NCBI RefSeq assembly: GCF_014647195.1
Contig: NZ_BMOS01000017.1
Coordinates: 1-42,545, forward strand
DNA: 42,545 nucleotides
DNA from: Oceanobacillus indicireducens
GTDB taxonomy: Bacteria; Bacillota; Bacilli; Bacillales; Amphibacillaceae
Direction: 5' to 3'
In this document: in pieces, positions 17,458-27,430 of the stretch
Layout of the letters: each line of letters opens with the position of its first letter
How positions within the stretch are numbered: position 1 is the stretch's first letter
The notes under the pieces: model-generated
What the model was told of the DNA's origin: nothing
What the model saw: only the letters and a program-made list of their open reading frames with translations
Database searches by the model: none
Made by a program: the position numbers and the translations under genes

Positions 17458-17667
17458 TGTATTATTACCTCCTTCAATCTGTTTGTACAGTTTACATCAA
17501 TCCTCATCATACCATGTTCCAGAAGAGAATTCATTTTAGAAGCAAGGAAGGCTGGCGTCCCCGCGTGATTCGTTAACAAATTGGACACTTAAAATAATCC
17601 CTTCTTCCCCCCATGCTTTTCCTTCCCTTTCCAGCTACGACGTTTCATTTAACTTCCACCCTTCTTG

Positions 17668-18831
17668 CTATTTTCGCAAAGGTTGTATTGCTTTATAATT
17701 CAAACTTCGCCAAACCCATTCTAATGGACCGAATCGATAGCGGGATAACCACCATTTACTTACCAATATTTGCAAGGCAAAGATAAACACAACGATTACG
17801 AGTGAAACAGAAGGTAACACTGAATTATACAAACCAAAGCCAATACCGTAAAACAAAATAAAACTAATAACTGATTGGAGAATGTAATTACTTAAAGCTG
17901 TTCTCCCGACATAACGGAGTGGCCGAAGCAATTTCCTGCCTGATTCAGTTTGGGCCAAAACTGTTAGCAGTGTCATATAAAATAAAGCAGATGCCGTTCC
18001 GCCGAGGTTATCTTGTACATACGAGAGCCATAAAGGATTTCCTATAAGATATGGTCCAGCCTTCAAGAGCAGACTGAATAGAAACGTGATGATTAACAGC
18101 CGCTTTAGTGTATGTTCGTGTTTTTTCGGCTCATGGAACACTCGCTTTCTCGCTAAATACATGCCAAGCAAAAACAATGGCAAAAGTGTCATGGTGAGAA
18201 AAATGAAACCTATACCCGAATTAGCTAAAGACCAATCATAAAAATTTTGTTTCCAAATAAGCGGAAGTTCATTACTCGAATAATTTTCTATCGCTTGATT
18301 GATTGCAAGTTTATCCGAAAAGTTTAATAGATCACGCACCGCATATAAAGCTGGCGTAATCAAGGCAACACTGCCAAAAAGAAGGACAGCAGCCCAACCT
18401 AATAACGTACGCTCCTTCACTTCGATAAACAAAAGGAGGAAGAGTCCTATTAAACCATATGATAGTAGAATGTCTCCATGCCAAATGAGGAATGCATGGA
18501 TGAGTCCAAAGCCGATTAAACCAAATTGTCGCCGTAATAAAAATGGTGTAAAAGCGATTTCTTTCACTTGCAGACGTTCTTTCATCAACTGCCAACTGAA
18601 GCCGAATAATATGGAGAATAATGTATAAAAACTACCTTGAAAAAAGATATCAATAAACGCCTGAATGGCCCGTTCAAGCGGTGTATTCCAAACCATTTCT
18701 GCACCACCATATATAAAATATGGTGCTGAAAAAGCTCCAATATTCACGGTAAAAATGCCAAAGATGGCAAATCCTCTAACGATATCAATATGCTCCAAAC
18801 GATTGTTTACCCTCGTCGGTGCGAACTGCAT
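17668..18831 (-). CDS. DUF418 family membrane protein (YeiB-like)
   Basis: A 387-residue multi-pass membrane protein. It opens with the family signature RLEHIDIVRGFAIFGIFTVN and includes an acyltransferase-3-like helix set (about 9-10 helices). It ends in the DUF418 domain (VGRTALSNYILQSVISFILF, then WLSRYRFGPLEWVWRSL). Such proteins are assumed to be transporters or acyltransferase-like, with no proven substrate here. GGAGGGGGATGGAAGG precedes ATG 18831. It follows addA on the same strand after an 87-bp gap holding a long palindrome. Confidence 0.85.
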   Translation of the reverse strand: MQFAPTRVNNRLEHIDIVRGFAIFGIFTVNIGAFSAPYFIYGGAEMVWNTPLERAIQAFIDIFFQGSFYTLFSILFGFSWQLMKERLQVKEIAFTPFLLRRQFGLIGFGLIHAFLIWHGDILLSYGLIGLFLLLFIEVKERTLLGWAAVLLFGSVALITPALYAVRDLLNFSDKLAINQAIENYSSNELPLIWKQNFYDWSLANSGIGFIFLTMTLLPLFLLGMYLARKRVFHEPKKHEHTLKRLLIITFLFSLLLKAGPYLIGNPLWLSYVQDNLGGTASALFYMTLLTVLAQTESGRKLLRPLRYVGRTALSNYILQSVISFILFYGIGFGLYNSVLPSVSLVIVVFIFALQILVSKWWLSRYRFGPLEWVWRSLNYKAIQPLRK

Positions 18832-18849
18832 CCTTCCATCCCCCTCCCT

Positions 18850-18897
18850 TTGGGGTCAGAGCAGTTGTCCCAGCTGGGACAACCGCTCTGACCCCAA
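18850..18897. repeat. 48-bp near-perfect palindrome
   Basis: The arms are 24 bases each with one mismatch, and there is no loop. The left arm begins TTGGGGTCAGAGC, the centre is CCCAGCTGGG and the right arm ends GCTCTGACCCCAA. It lies between addA and the DUF418 gene. It could form a cruciform or an RNA hairpin, but no T run follows, so it is not a standard terminator. Confidence 0.85.
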
Positions 18898-18918
18898 TGT
18901 CCCGATTCTACTTATAGT

Positions 18919-21900
18919 TTACCCTTCTGGGACTTGTATGAATAGTTGTTTTTCGAAAAAGTATAAATATGCTGCTTTTACCGGCTGGTTCCAGATTCGT
19001 TCAACTGCGGCCCGGTATAGGGACAGCTGGACTTCGTATCTTTTCCTTAGTTTTTCTTCTAAGGCAGGTGTAACAGGTTCGGTAATTGTATCCGTCTTAT
19101 AATCCAGGATGATCCAGCCATCATCTTTTGGAATAAGGCAATCGATTACCCCCTGAATGAGTACTTCTTCTTTTTTCTCCGGATCAAATTCCGAATAGAC
19201 TTCTTCAGCCTTGAGCATGAGACTGAACGGAACCTCGCGATACACCCCTTCAATCTTCCTCATGTATTCCGCTAAAGGAGTCCCGTAAAAATGTTCAATC
19301 GCAGCAATATCAATAACATCTGCCTCCGTTCGTGTCAGGATTTCCTTTTCCACAAGCCGCTCGACTTCTTCTGCAATCTCTGGGGCGGTAAGAACTTTAT
19401 TCAATGGCAAATGCTGCATGACCGTATGCATTGCCGTTCCCTTTTCCGCAGAACTTAGTGTCTTCTCCTTCTGCAGGAAGTTCGGCCGCTTGATGATCGG
19501 TGGTTTATAATCGGAGATCAATTGATCCGCACCGTATTCATCAAAGAGCTCGCGCTGACGTTTGATTTCCGTCACCGTTTGCTTTGCCCTCGTCATTGTC
19601 GCTTCCTTGTCTGGATAATTATAATTTAACCGCTCATTGACATACTCCCGAAGCGTATCACTCTCCACGGGTACCGGCTCCCACGCTTCAATATGTTCTT
19701 TCAACTGCTCCTTCTCTATACTTTCATCCGCATCCAAGTTCGTTAAATCACGCGCATGGACAATGGTGATCTCCCACCGCGAATGATCTTCACGAATCTC
19801 ATGTCCTAATCCCACTGGTAGCTCCCTCGTCCTTAGGATTTCGTTCTGTTCATGACGGATGAGTGCAGGGCCAACCCAATCAAGATACGATTTCTTTTCT
19901 AGACGATAATGTTCCGGCAGCACCCAGTCCGGATGGTCAAGTATTTTATCCCAATTATCCAATCGTTTCTGTAGTTCCCTAACATAACCAGTCATAACGA
20001 GTTTTTCCTTTGCCCTTGTGAGCGCAACATAAAGAACACGCATTTCTTCAGCGAGCTGCTCTCTTAACTTCTTCATTTTAACAGCTTCATAGAAAAGGGT
20101 CGTATATGTCAGGCGTTTGACCGGATCAATGAACTTTGTTGCAAATCCATATGTCTTATCTAACAAATACCTTTCATTTAAATCGCGTAAATTAAATTGT
20201 TTATCCATCATGCCGACAATGACAATTGGAAACTCAAGACCTTTACTCTTATGGATTGTCATAATCCGAACCACATCTTCTTGTTCACTAAGCGCACGGG
20301 CAGCTCCTAAGTCTTTCCCCTCTTCTTCCATCCGCTCAATAAAGCGCAGGAATCGGAATAGTCCACGGAAACTCGTTGATTCATAGCCTCGCGCCCGGTC
20401 ATAGAGCGCACGTAAATTCGCTTGGCGCTGTCTTCCACCAGGCATACCGCCGACAAAGTCATAATAGCCGGTCTCACGGTAAATATCCCATATTAATTCC
20501 GATAACGCACCGTCTCTTGCCGCACGCCTAAATTCTTTTAAGCGTTCCAAAAATGGCGCAAGCTTTGCCGTCGTATTGTTATCATTCGCTTTTACATAGG
20601 TTCCAAGTGCTTCATAAAATGAACCATACTGGTTTGCCACCCTGATTTGAGTCAGTTCATCTTCATTTAACCCGAGAATAGGTGAACGAAGTACGGAAGC
20701 AAGCGGAATATCCTGGTGTGGATTATCAATTACTTTTAGTAGACTGATCATCACTTTTATTTCAATCGCTTCAAAGTATCCTTCCGAAACATCAGCATAA
20801 ACTGGTATGCCTTGCTGCTTTAATTCTTCGGCAATAACCGGGGCTTGTTTCATCCCTCGAAGTAAGATGACAATATCGCGGTATTGGGCAGGGCGCTGGG
20901 CACCTGTTTCTTTATCGAGGACTGAAAAAGCTTCCCCATCTCGTCCGATCCATTTTTTAATCAGCTTGGCATAAGCTCTGCCTTCGATTTGCGCCTTTTC
21001 AAGTTCGCGGAAATCTTCCGCTTCTTCCGTTTCACCCTCAAGGGGCTCCACTTCTTTATCTCCATCAATTAAAATTAGCTCCGCCTCAGGACGAGCAATC
21101 GGCACATCATCATAGCTTTTATTCCCGTAAATCAATTCGGCTGCCGCGTCATATTCTATCTCACCTAAAGCTTCATCAATAACTTGCCGGAAAATATAAT
21201 TCGTCGCGTTTAAAACTTCTTCCCTGCTACGGAAGTTACTCGCGAGATCAATTCGCTTTCCAGCACCTTCCTCCGTACGGAAACGTTTATATTTCTCAAG
21301 GAAAAGTCCTGGTTCGGCATGCCGGAAGCGGTAGACACTCTGTTTGACGTCCCCCACCATGAATGTATTGCCCGGATTTTCCTGTTTACTCACCATTTGG
21401 ATAATCGTTTCCTGCACATGGTTCGTATCCTGATATTCATCAACAAGCACTTCTGTAAATTTAGCTTGCAAATCAAGAGCGACACGGGAGGGTACCAGTG
21501 TATCCGCATTTGCCTCCTCATCCAGTAACAGCTCCAGACAGTAATGTTCCAAGTCGGAAAAATCAACAAGCGCCTTTTCCTTCTTCGCCTTCGTAAATTC
21601 TTTCTTAAACTCCTTTACAAGTTCCGTCAGTTTTTTAATGACTGGATACATTTCCTGCATCTCCGCCACATGACGCTCTAGGGGCCTGCTCAACCATTTT
21701 TTCTGGATCGTACTAAAACTGTCCCTATAGCTCTTTCGTAAAGCTTTCACAGCTTCTTTCTTCTCTTCGTTACAATCCATTTTCTTTGACGAAAGGCGGA
21801 TAAATTTATAACTGTCCATCCATTCGACAAGTTCACTCCAGGAATCTATCCGTTCTTCTGCAGCATGTAAGCCTTCGAGGTCAGAAGTGATTGTATCGAT

Positions 21901-22647
21901 ATAAGCGTCGGGGCCATCACTTTCCCTCGCAATCGTCAGTGCCTGTTCCATTTGCTGCCGGATACCTGTCAATGTATTCTTTATTTCATATTTAAGGATT
22001 GGAAGAAAGTCTAAATCATCTTCCTCCCAATCTTCCGGAATATGATAGCTTTCCGCTAAATCATCAAGCCACTGTTCCGGCCAAGGGTTCTGAATTGCGA
22101 AGGTGTATAACTTTAAAATCAATTCCTCAACATCGACGTCACTCCGGTCACTCGAAAAGCGATCGACTACTTGAAAGAATTCATCAACGGCACTCGTCTC
22201 GTCACCGTACCATTCCTCAAATAAATCATCGAGTACATCCTGTTTAATTAAATCCATCTCCATATCATCGCCAATCCGAAAGCCCGGATCAATATCTAAT
22301 AGATAGGCATACTGCCGGATGACTTCGAGACAGAATGAATGAAGAGTAGAGATCGATGCGCGCTGGAGTAAGGATAACTGTTTCTTTAAGTGCACGGAAT
22401 CCGGGTCCACTTCAAGCGCTCGCTCAAGAGCTGTTCCTACACGGTTACGCATTTCTTGTGCTGCTGCATTCGTAAAGGTTACGACTAGTAAGGAGTCGAT
22501 ATCGACCGGGTCCGCTTTGTCCAACAGTTTTTGAATAATCCGTTCGACGAGCACTGCCGTTTTTCCAGACCCGGCTGCGGCTGCAACGAGGATATTCGTT
22601 CCTGCTGTATAAATCGCTTCTTCTTGTTCTTTTGTCCACTGTACCAT
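18919..22647 (-). CDS. addA: ATP-dependent helicase/nuclease subunit A
   Basis: AddA is the UvrD-type motor and one nuclease of the AddAB complex, the Bacillus counterpart of RecBCD, which resects double-strand breaks for RecA. The product is 1242 residues, full length. Motif I is AAAAGSGKTAVLVER (about 22-36), motif II is EVLVDEYQDTN and motif V/VI is VALTRAKEKL. The C-terminal RecB-type nuclease carries the catalytic ILDYKTDT. ATG 22647 overlaps the addB stop as TAATG, so the two are translationally coupled. sbcD does not follow, unlike in B. subtilis. Confidence 0.97.
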   Translation of the reverse strand: MVQWTKEQEEAIYTAGTNILVAAAAGSGKTAVLVERIIQKLLDKADPVDIDSLLVVTFTNAAAQEMRNRVGTALERALEVDPDSVHLKKQLSLLQRASISTLHSFCLEVIRQYAYLLDIDPGFRIGDDMEMDLIKQDVLDDLFEEWYGDETSAVDEFFQVVDRFSSDRSDVDVEELILKLYTFAIQNPWPEQWLDDLAESYHIPEDWEEDDLDFLPILKYEIKNTLTGIRQQMEQALTIARESDGPDAYIDTITSDLEGLHAAEERIDSWSELVEWMDSYKFIRLSSKKMDCNEEKKEAVKALRKSYRDSFSTIQKKWLSRPLERHVAEMQEMYPVIKKLTELVKEFKKEFTKAKKEKALVDFSDLEHYCLELLLDEEANADTLVPSRVALDLQAKFTEVLVDEYQDTNHVQETIIQMVSKQENPGNTFMVGDVKQSVYRFRHAEPGLFLEKYKRFRTEEGAGKRIDLASNFRSREEVLNATNYIFRQVIDEALGEIEYDAAAELIYGNKSYDDVPIARPEAELILIDGDKEVEPLEGETEEAEDFRELEKAQIEGRAYAKLIKKWIGRDGEAFSVLDKETGAQRPAQYRDIVILLRGMKQAPVIAEELKQQGIPVYADVSEGYFEAIEIKVMISLLKVIDNPHQDIPLASVLRSPILGLNEDELTQIRVANQYGSFYEALGTYVKANDNNTTAKLAPFLERLKEFRRAARDGALSELIWDIYRETGYYDFVGGMPGGRQRQANLRALYDRARGYESTSFRGLFRFLRFIERMEEEGKDLGAARALSEQEDVVRIMTIHKSKGLEFPIVIVGMMDKQFNLRDLNERYLLDKTYGFATKFIDPVKRLTYTTLFYEAVKMKKLREQLAEEMRVLYVALTRAKEKLVMTGYVRELQKRLDNWDKILDHPDWVLPEHYRLEKKSYLDWVGPALIRHEQNEILRTRELPVGLGHEIREDHSRWEITIVHARDLTNLDADESIEKEQLKEHIEAWEPVPVESDTLREYVNERLNYNYPDKEATMTRAKQTVTEIKRQRELFDEYGADQLISDYKPPIIKRPNFLQKEKTLSSAEKGTAMHTVMQHLPLNKVLTAPEIAEEVERLVEKEILTRTEADVIDIAAIEHFYGTPLAEYMRKIEGVYREVPFSLMLKAEEVYSEFDPEKKEEVLIQGVIDCLIPKDDGWIILDYKTDTITEPVTPALEEKLRKRYEVQLSLYRAAVERIWNQPVKAAYLYFFEKQLFIQVPEG

Positions 22648-25600
22648 TAATGCTCCTCCTCCCCTGCTATTTTCTCAAGCACTTCACTTTCTGACATGTG
22701 TTTCAGCCGGCGAAATTCATTCTCTTCCAAGCCTGTATCAAATTGACAGACAGAAAGGAATGGACAGAATTTACATGCTGTCATTTGCTGATCCTGATAT
22801 GGATTGAGCTTGACTTGACCGGTTGTAATTTCAATCCCGGCCTGCTCGATCAGTCCATGGATATATTGTTGCAAATCGTGGAATGTATCTTTCGTTGCCA
22901 CTTTAGACTGTTTATAAAAGTTTCCCGTTTTCGTAAGCGCAATTGGCAGCATGTCGCTATGTCCAGTTTCAAGAGCTGTATCCATACTACGAACAGTTAT
23001 CTCGTCCTGAAGCAACAGTCCTTTCATTTTAAACGCTTTGAACAATTCCTTTTCCAGCTTGCTTGCTTCCATATCTGGTTGTTCACTAATCATCGGATTA
23101 TGAACATGGAAATAAAGAACACCAGCTGGACTCGCCTTCATTCCAAGCCACTCCTCCGCTTGGGACAAGACGACATCAAGGTATGCAAGCATCTGCAAGG
23201 CAAGACCGTAATAAACATTCAAGAGCTTCAAACCTTGGTCACTTGATTTATAATCAATAATCCGTAAATAAAGCTCGTCATTTATTTTCGCTTGGTCGAC
23301 CCGGTCAATTTGGCCGCGAAGAATGAGTTCAAAGCCATTTGGCAACTGCATTACCATTGGCTTTAGAGGTGCATTCTCACCGAAAGCGACTTCTAATCCG
23401 ACAGGTGAAAAATTACTTTTCCTTGCTTGTTCACTCAAGATAAACGTTGCTCTAGCAATTGTTTCCTGTAACTTCTGTTGAATATATTTATAACGATTCG
23501 AGCTATATAATATCTGATGCTGTAAAATAGGAGCAAGCTTACCAACAGCCCGGTGCGCATAGGCACTGGAATCTTCCTTCGACAATTCCCGGTAATCTCT
23601 GCCCTCCGTTCGAATCCACTCGGTAATGACCTTGAGCGCTTCATGGAATAACTGACCGATATTTGGCGCATCCAGCTTATACCTTCTTCTCTCTTCCAAG
23701 TTTAAACTGTATCTTGCAAAATGTTGATAAGAACAGCGATAGTATGTTTCCAGTCTACTAACACTCGCTTTAACCTGTTTTGGATAAAGTTCTTTAATCG
23801 TATCTTCAGCTAGGTCAGTCGGCAAATTCCGGTAGTAGAGACTTTGCAAAATCATATAAGTCGTATCGTTTTTTGGCTCCTGTTCCATATACCAATTTAA
23901 TACATGCCACCAGACATCTTCCACTGGATAGCCCCGGCGATAACGGGCAAGTTGCGCCGTTAAGGCTGCTCTTGTCTTGATCGGGTTCGTAATAAATCGT
24001 TCAGCACGCACAAGGTCATCCGGATCTTGAAGCAGGGACCTTTCCTTCGTCTCAGGGAAAAGATCCTCTACTCGCTTGATGAGCTGGGACGGCATTTTCC
24101 CCTTCCCTTCCTCATCGCTTAATGTGTAACTAATATGCAGACGGTCCCTGGCAACGGTAAACGCAAGATACATAAAAAATTGATCATCAAGCAACTGGCG
24201 TACACTGCTTTCCGCCAAGCGGACACCATTTTGTTCAAGTAGTTCTCTTTCCCTTTCATTGATGAGTCCATCCCCTGCTGGTTTCATCGGCCAGACTCCA
24301 TCATTGACCCCAAGCAAAAAAGCAACCTGAACGCGGCCAATTCGGGAGCGGTCAATCGTCCCAACAATCACATGGTCCATACTCGGTGGTACATGGGCAA
24401 ATTCAAGCGTCTCTAAACCCGCTTCCAGTGTCGTTCGGAAGACATCAAGACTTAGTGCCTCCTCGCCTGCCATTTCAACAAGCTCATCAAGGATTTTCAA
24501 GACACCATCCCACACTTGTTCTTGCTCCCGCGCTTTTTCAATTTCCCCTGCTGCGTCATCTGTTTCCCGCATTTGTTCCAATCGTTCAGGCGCCCGCACC
24601 TGTTCAAATAATTTGAATAGAACTTCACACTTTTCGCGAACGGTTTTCGCCTCCCGTATCGCCTCATCAAACGCTTGTAAAGAGTAGACAATTTGCTGGC
24701 GATAACGATTAATCCGCTTCTGTTTGTCGAGCTCCCGATCTGTTTGACCCGCTTCCTCAAACCCGCGGAAACGTTGGAATATCCATTCCTCTTCAGCAAA
24801 CCAGCGCTCCCTTGTACGGATTCCATACTCTAATACATAATTCTCCAGTTCATCAATCGCATCCGCCGTCAACGGATAGTGCTTATCGGCAGGTGGAACA
24901 AAACCCGTTTTCAGCACCCGGAAGACGGCATCATAGCGCCAATTCCCTTCAATTACATCAAAAATGGAACGGATAAATTCGATAAAAGGGTGGTTCAACA
25001 TCGATTTCTTCTCATCAATAAAGACAGGAATACCATGATCTTCAAAAATTGTATCAATTAGATCATGATAAACATTTGCTTCCCGCATAAAGACAGCAAA
25101 ATCACGATAACGGTAATCTTCTTCCCGAACGAGCCGAAGAATTTCCTGAGCAGCTCCTTCCACTTCCGCTCGTGGATGTACCGCCTCAGCAATTTGAATC
25201 GGAACTTCACCTTCATAGGCTGGAGCAGGTCTTGTGTCAAAATATTTTTCCATATGGAGAAAGTAAGGACGCTCCTTGAATCTGCCGTTCTCCGGGTAAA
25301 ATTCCAGCTGCTCCTCAAGCGGAACATCATTCGCTTCTGCTAGTTGCACGAGCTGATGATAGGTTTCCTTCGTCTGATAAAACAGATCAAGCTCTGCTGG
25401 CTCTTCTCTCGTATCGTCCACCGTGAGCACGACAGTAACCGTCTTACATTTCTTCAATAAGGCTTCTACTACCGCAAGTTCATTTGGTGTAAATTGATGA
25501 AAACCATCCAAATAAATTTCTGCATCTTCCAGCAGACGGGATGTACCGATTTTTTCCGCAAGCAATTGGAGCTGGTCTTCGCTATCAATATAGTGAGGCG

Positions 25601-26135
25601 CCAGGCGCTCGGTTAAACGTTCATAAATATATAGCAAATCCCGCAATTTCATTTCCAGACTTACTTCATTTGGCTCCTTATGAACATATTTTTCTATTCC
25701 CGCAATTTCTTGCTGCAAGATTTCCGGGGTGACCTGGTATCGTTTAAATTCAGTTATCATCCGTTCGAGCTCTTGGAGAAATCCTTGTTTTTCCAATGCA
25801 TTTTTAAAGGTATACCATTCCCCTTGTTTTTCTTCAATAATCTTCCGGAGCATCATTTGAATACCGATCGAGCTAATAAATTGTCTTGTCCCGCCGCCGA
25901 CTTCTTGCAAGATGCGCCAGGCGAGTCGTGAGAAGCTAGCTACTTGTGCGCGGATGCTTCCGTCAATTCCTTCCGCGGTGAATAGGGCGCGTTCTTGTTG
26001 GAAGGTCATTTGGTCGGGGACGATATAAAATATTGGTTTACCGTGCGGGCTTTCCAACAGTTTTTCTTTAATTTCTTCAATGACAATTTGACTTTTATCT
26101 GTTCCGGAACGCCCAGTAATAAAGCGTATTCCCAT
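22647..26135 (-). CDS. addB: ATP-dependent nuclease subunit B
   Basis: AddB is the second AddAB subunit, with an inactive helicase fold, Chi recognition and a 5'-strand nuclease. The product is 1162 residues. The nuclease motif is IIDYKSSDQ preceded by GQIDRVDQ. The four cysteines of the Fe-S staple are present (YYRCSYQH upstream; CKFCPFLSVC near the C-terminus). The P-loop at residues 8-15 reads GRSGTDKS, with Asp where Gly is usual. The ATG 26135 start gives MGIRFITGRSG after GAGGAGG. It is first in the addB-addA operon. Confidence 0.96.
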   Translation of the reverse strand: MGIRFITGRSGTDKSQIVIEEIKEKLLESPHGKPIFYIVPDQMTFQQERALFTAEGIDGSIRAQVASFSRLAWRILQEVGGGTRQFISSIGIQMMLRKIIEEKQGEWYTFKNALEKQGFLQELERMITEFKRYQVTPEILQQEIAGIEKYVHKEPNEVSLEMKLRDLLYIYERLTERLAPHYIDSEDQLQLLAEKIGTSRLLEDAEIYLDGFHQFTPNELAVVEALLKKCKTVTVVLTVDDTREEPAELDLFYQTKETYHQLVQLAEANDVPLEEQLEFYPENGRFKERPYFLHMEKYFDTRPAPAYEGEVPIQIAEAVHPRAEVEGAAQEILRLVREEDYRYRDFAVFMREANVYHDLIDTIFEDHGIPVFIDEKKSMLNHPFIEFIRSIFDVIEGNWRYDAVFRVLKTGFVPPADKHYPLTADAIDELENYVLEYGIRTRERWFAEEEWIFQRFRGFEEAGQTDRELDKQKRINRYRQQIVYSLQAFDEAIREAKTVREKCEVLFKLFEQVRAPERLEQMRETDDAAGEIEKAREQEQVWDGVLKILDELVEMAGEEALSLDVFRTTLEAGLETLEFAHVPPSMDHVIVGTIDRSRIGRVQVAFLLGVNDGVWPMKPAGDGLINERERELLEQNGVRLAESSVRQLLDDQFFMYLAFTVARDRLHISYTLSDEEGKGKMPSQLIKRVEDLFPETKERSLLQDPDDLVRAERFITNPIKTRAALTAQLARYRRGYPVEDVWWHVLNWYMEQEPKNDTTYMILQSLYYRNLPTDLAEDTIKELYPKQVKASVSRLETYYRCSYQHFARYSLNLEERRRYKLDAPNIGQLFHEALKVITEWIRTEGRDYRELSKEDSSAYAHRAVGKLAPILQHQILYSSNRYKYIQQKLQETIARATFILSEQARKSNFSPVGLEVAFGENAPLKPMVMQLPNGFELILRGQIDRVDQAKINDELYLRIIDYKSSDQGLKLLNVYYGLALQMLAYLDVVLSQAEEWLGMKASPAGVLYFHVHNPMISEQPDMEASKLEKELFKAFKMKGLLLQDEITVRSMDTALETGHSDMLPIALTKTGNFYKQSKVATKDTFHDLQQYIHGLIEQAGIEITTGQVKLNPYQDQQMTACKFCPFLSVCQFDTGLEENEFRRLKHMSESEVLEKIAGEEEH

Positions 26136-26189
26136 AGGTATCCTCCTCTAATGATCAAAATCTATTTACAAATTGTTAAATGTACTTTG

Positions 26190-26525
26190 TCTAATCTCCC
26201 AAGGCCCGTAGCCCAAACCCTCTCGCTTTCCACGAACGAGTGATGAAGCTCCCGCTTGAATCTCAAGCTTTGGACTGCTCCCAGGAGATACTTTGAATAG
26301 GCTTTTTGAATTTAATTTTTTTATCGTCTATGCAACTAATAAAATTAATTGAAAACAAAATCAGACGTTTATTTACAATTTTTACTGGGAGCGAGTATAA
26401 CACCCCAAAGGTTCCTGCAGGAAAAGAGGCAGCAATGAGACATCGCAAGGCGCCTCCGCCTCAGAAGGAGCTCATCAGCCGTCCGCAGAAAGCGTAGGTG
26501 TGTTGAGCCTCCCGAACCCGAGTAT
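26190..26525. repeat. degenerate family B repeat region (B4)
   Basis: Two family-B-like blocks fill the gene-free stretch upstream of addB. At 26200-26290, CCCGTAGCCCAAACCCTCTC...TTTGGACTGCTCCCAGGAG matches the outer arms of the element with many changes. At 26405-26515, CCTGCAGGA...GAGACATCGCAAGGCG...GCCGTCCGCAGAAAGCG matches its inner part. An AT-rich spacer separates them. The copy looks old and rearranged. Confidence 0.55.
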
Positions 26526-26533
26526 AAAGCAAA

Positions 26534-26569
26534 AGGCTTATATCTCTAGTTTACCAGAGATATAAGCCT
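26534..26569 (-). terminator. terminator of yhjE-like gene
   Basis: A perfect 14-bp stem, AGGCTTATATCTCT / AGAGATATAAGCCT, with an 8-base loop. On the minus strand it is followed by TTTTGCTTTAT. It lies 12 bases past the stop codon. Confidence 0.9.
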
Positions 26570-26581
26570 GCTCCTATATTT

Positions 26582-27244
26582 TTAGTTTGTTCTTTTTGGA
26601 TAGTTTTTCTCCATTACTTTGCGCTGTAATCGGCCTTCTAGGTATTTGCCAATGAACCAGAATAACCCCACTCCGATGAGTACAACGATTGTTTTCATCG
26701 GGTTTTTGGCAAATTCCATCATACTTGATCCGACGTAAGCGATAGAGAATATCATCACCGCTTTCCCGAGCAGCACAGCCAGAATAAACTGTTGTGCGCT
26801 AATCCTTGAAAAGCCTGCGACAATATTAATTATTGCAGATGGAGAAAATGGAAAACAAAGTAAAAGAAACAATGGTCCAAAGCCATGCCGTTCTACCCAG
26901 CTCGTCACCCGGGAGACTTGTTTGTTTTGCTTAATCTTTCGTTCCACCCATTCAGCATTTGATAACTTTCGCATGAGCAAGAAAACAAGAATCGCACCAA
27001 CACAAGCACCGATCCATGAATAGAGAAAACCTTTCAATAAACCATAAGCAGCAGCATTCGCCAAGACAAATACCATAAGCGGTAAAAATGGCAAGAGCGC
27101 TTCAATAAAAGGCAATAAAATTCCCGGTAAAGGGCCTAATCCTTCATACTGGTTCAATAGTTGTTGAATAAATTCCTCAATTTCTTCATTTTGTAATTTC
27201 GTTCTCCAATTTTGAAATGTAATGGTCGTTGATAATAAGTACAT
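26582..27244 (-). CDS. yhjE: TVP38/TMEM64 (DedA-like, VTT domain) membrane protein
   Basis: A 220-residue membrane protein with a VTT/SNARE-associated domain: LLPFIEALLPFLPLMVFVLA, then GACVGAILVFLLMRKLSNAEWVERK, then FSPSAIINIVAGFSRISAQQF. These proteins are thought to act in lipid scrambling or transport. In B. subtilis yhjE is a TVP38-type gene near addAB and yhjD, which supports the symbol. The start is ATG 27244 after GAGGAGAATGGG. It is divergent from yhjD. Confidence 0.8.
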   Translation of the reverse strand: MYLLSTTITFQNWRTKLQNEEIEEFIQQLLNQYEGLGPLPGILLPFIEALLPFLPLMVFVLANAAAYGLLKGFLYSWIGACVGAILVFLLMRKLSNAEWVERKIKQNKQVSRVTSWVERHGFGPLFLLLCFPFSPSAIINIVAGFSRISAQQFILAVLLGKAVMIFSIAYVGSSMMEFAKNPMKTIVVLIGVGLFWFIGKYLEGRLQRKVMEKNYPKRTN

Positions 27245-27430
27245 GTAAGCCCATTCTCCTCAGCATAGATGAACACGTTTCTTATAGTTTAAATTATCTT
27301 TCAGAAATATCCTAGTTTAACATCACTAAATTTTGCCACTTTCTTTTTTCTCTTTTATTATAGTATTTTTTTCAAGTTTGTCGTATAATAAACTAAAGCA
27401 AACACATGTTCTCTTAAAGGAGGATGGCTC

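Noticed and set aside
22698-23246. 182-codon plus-strand frame inside addB
   Set aside because: It is an antisense shadow of a well-defined AddB nuclease domain, with no ribosome site and unlikely composition.
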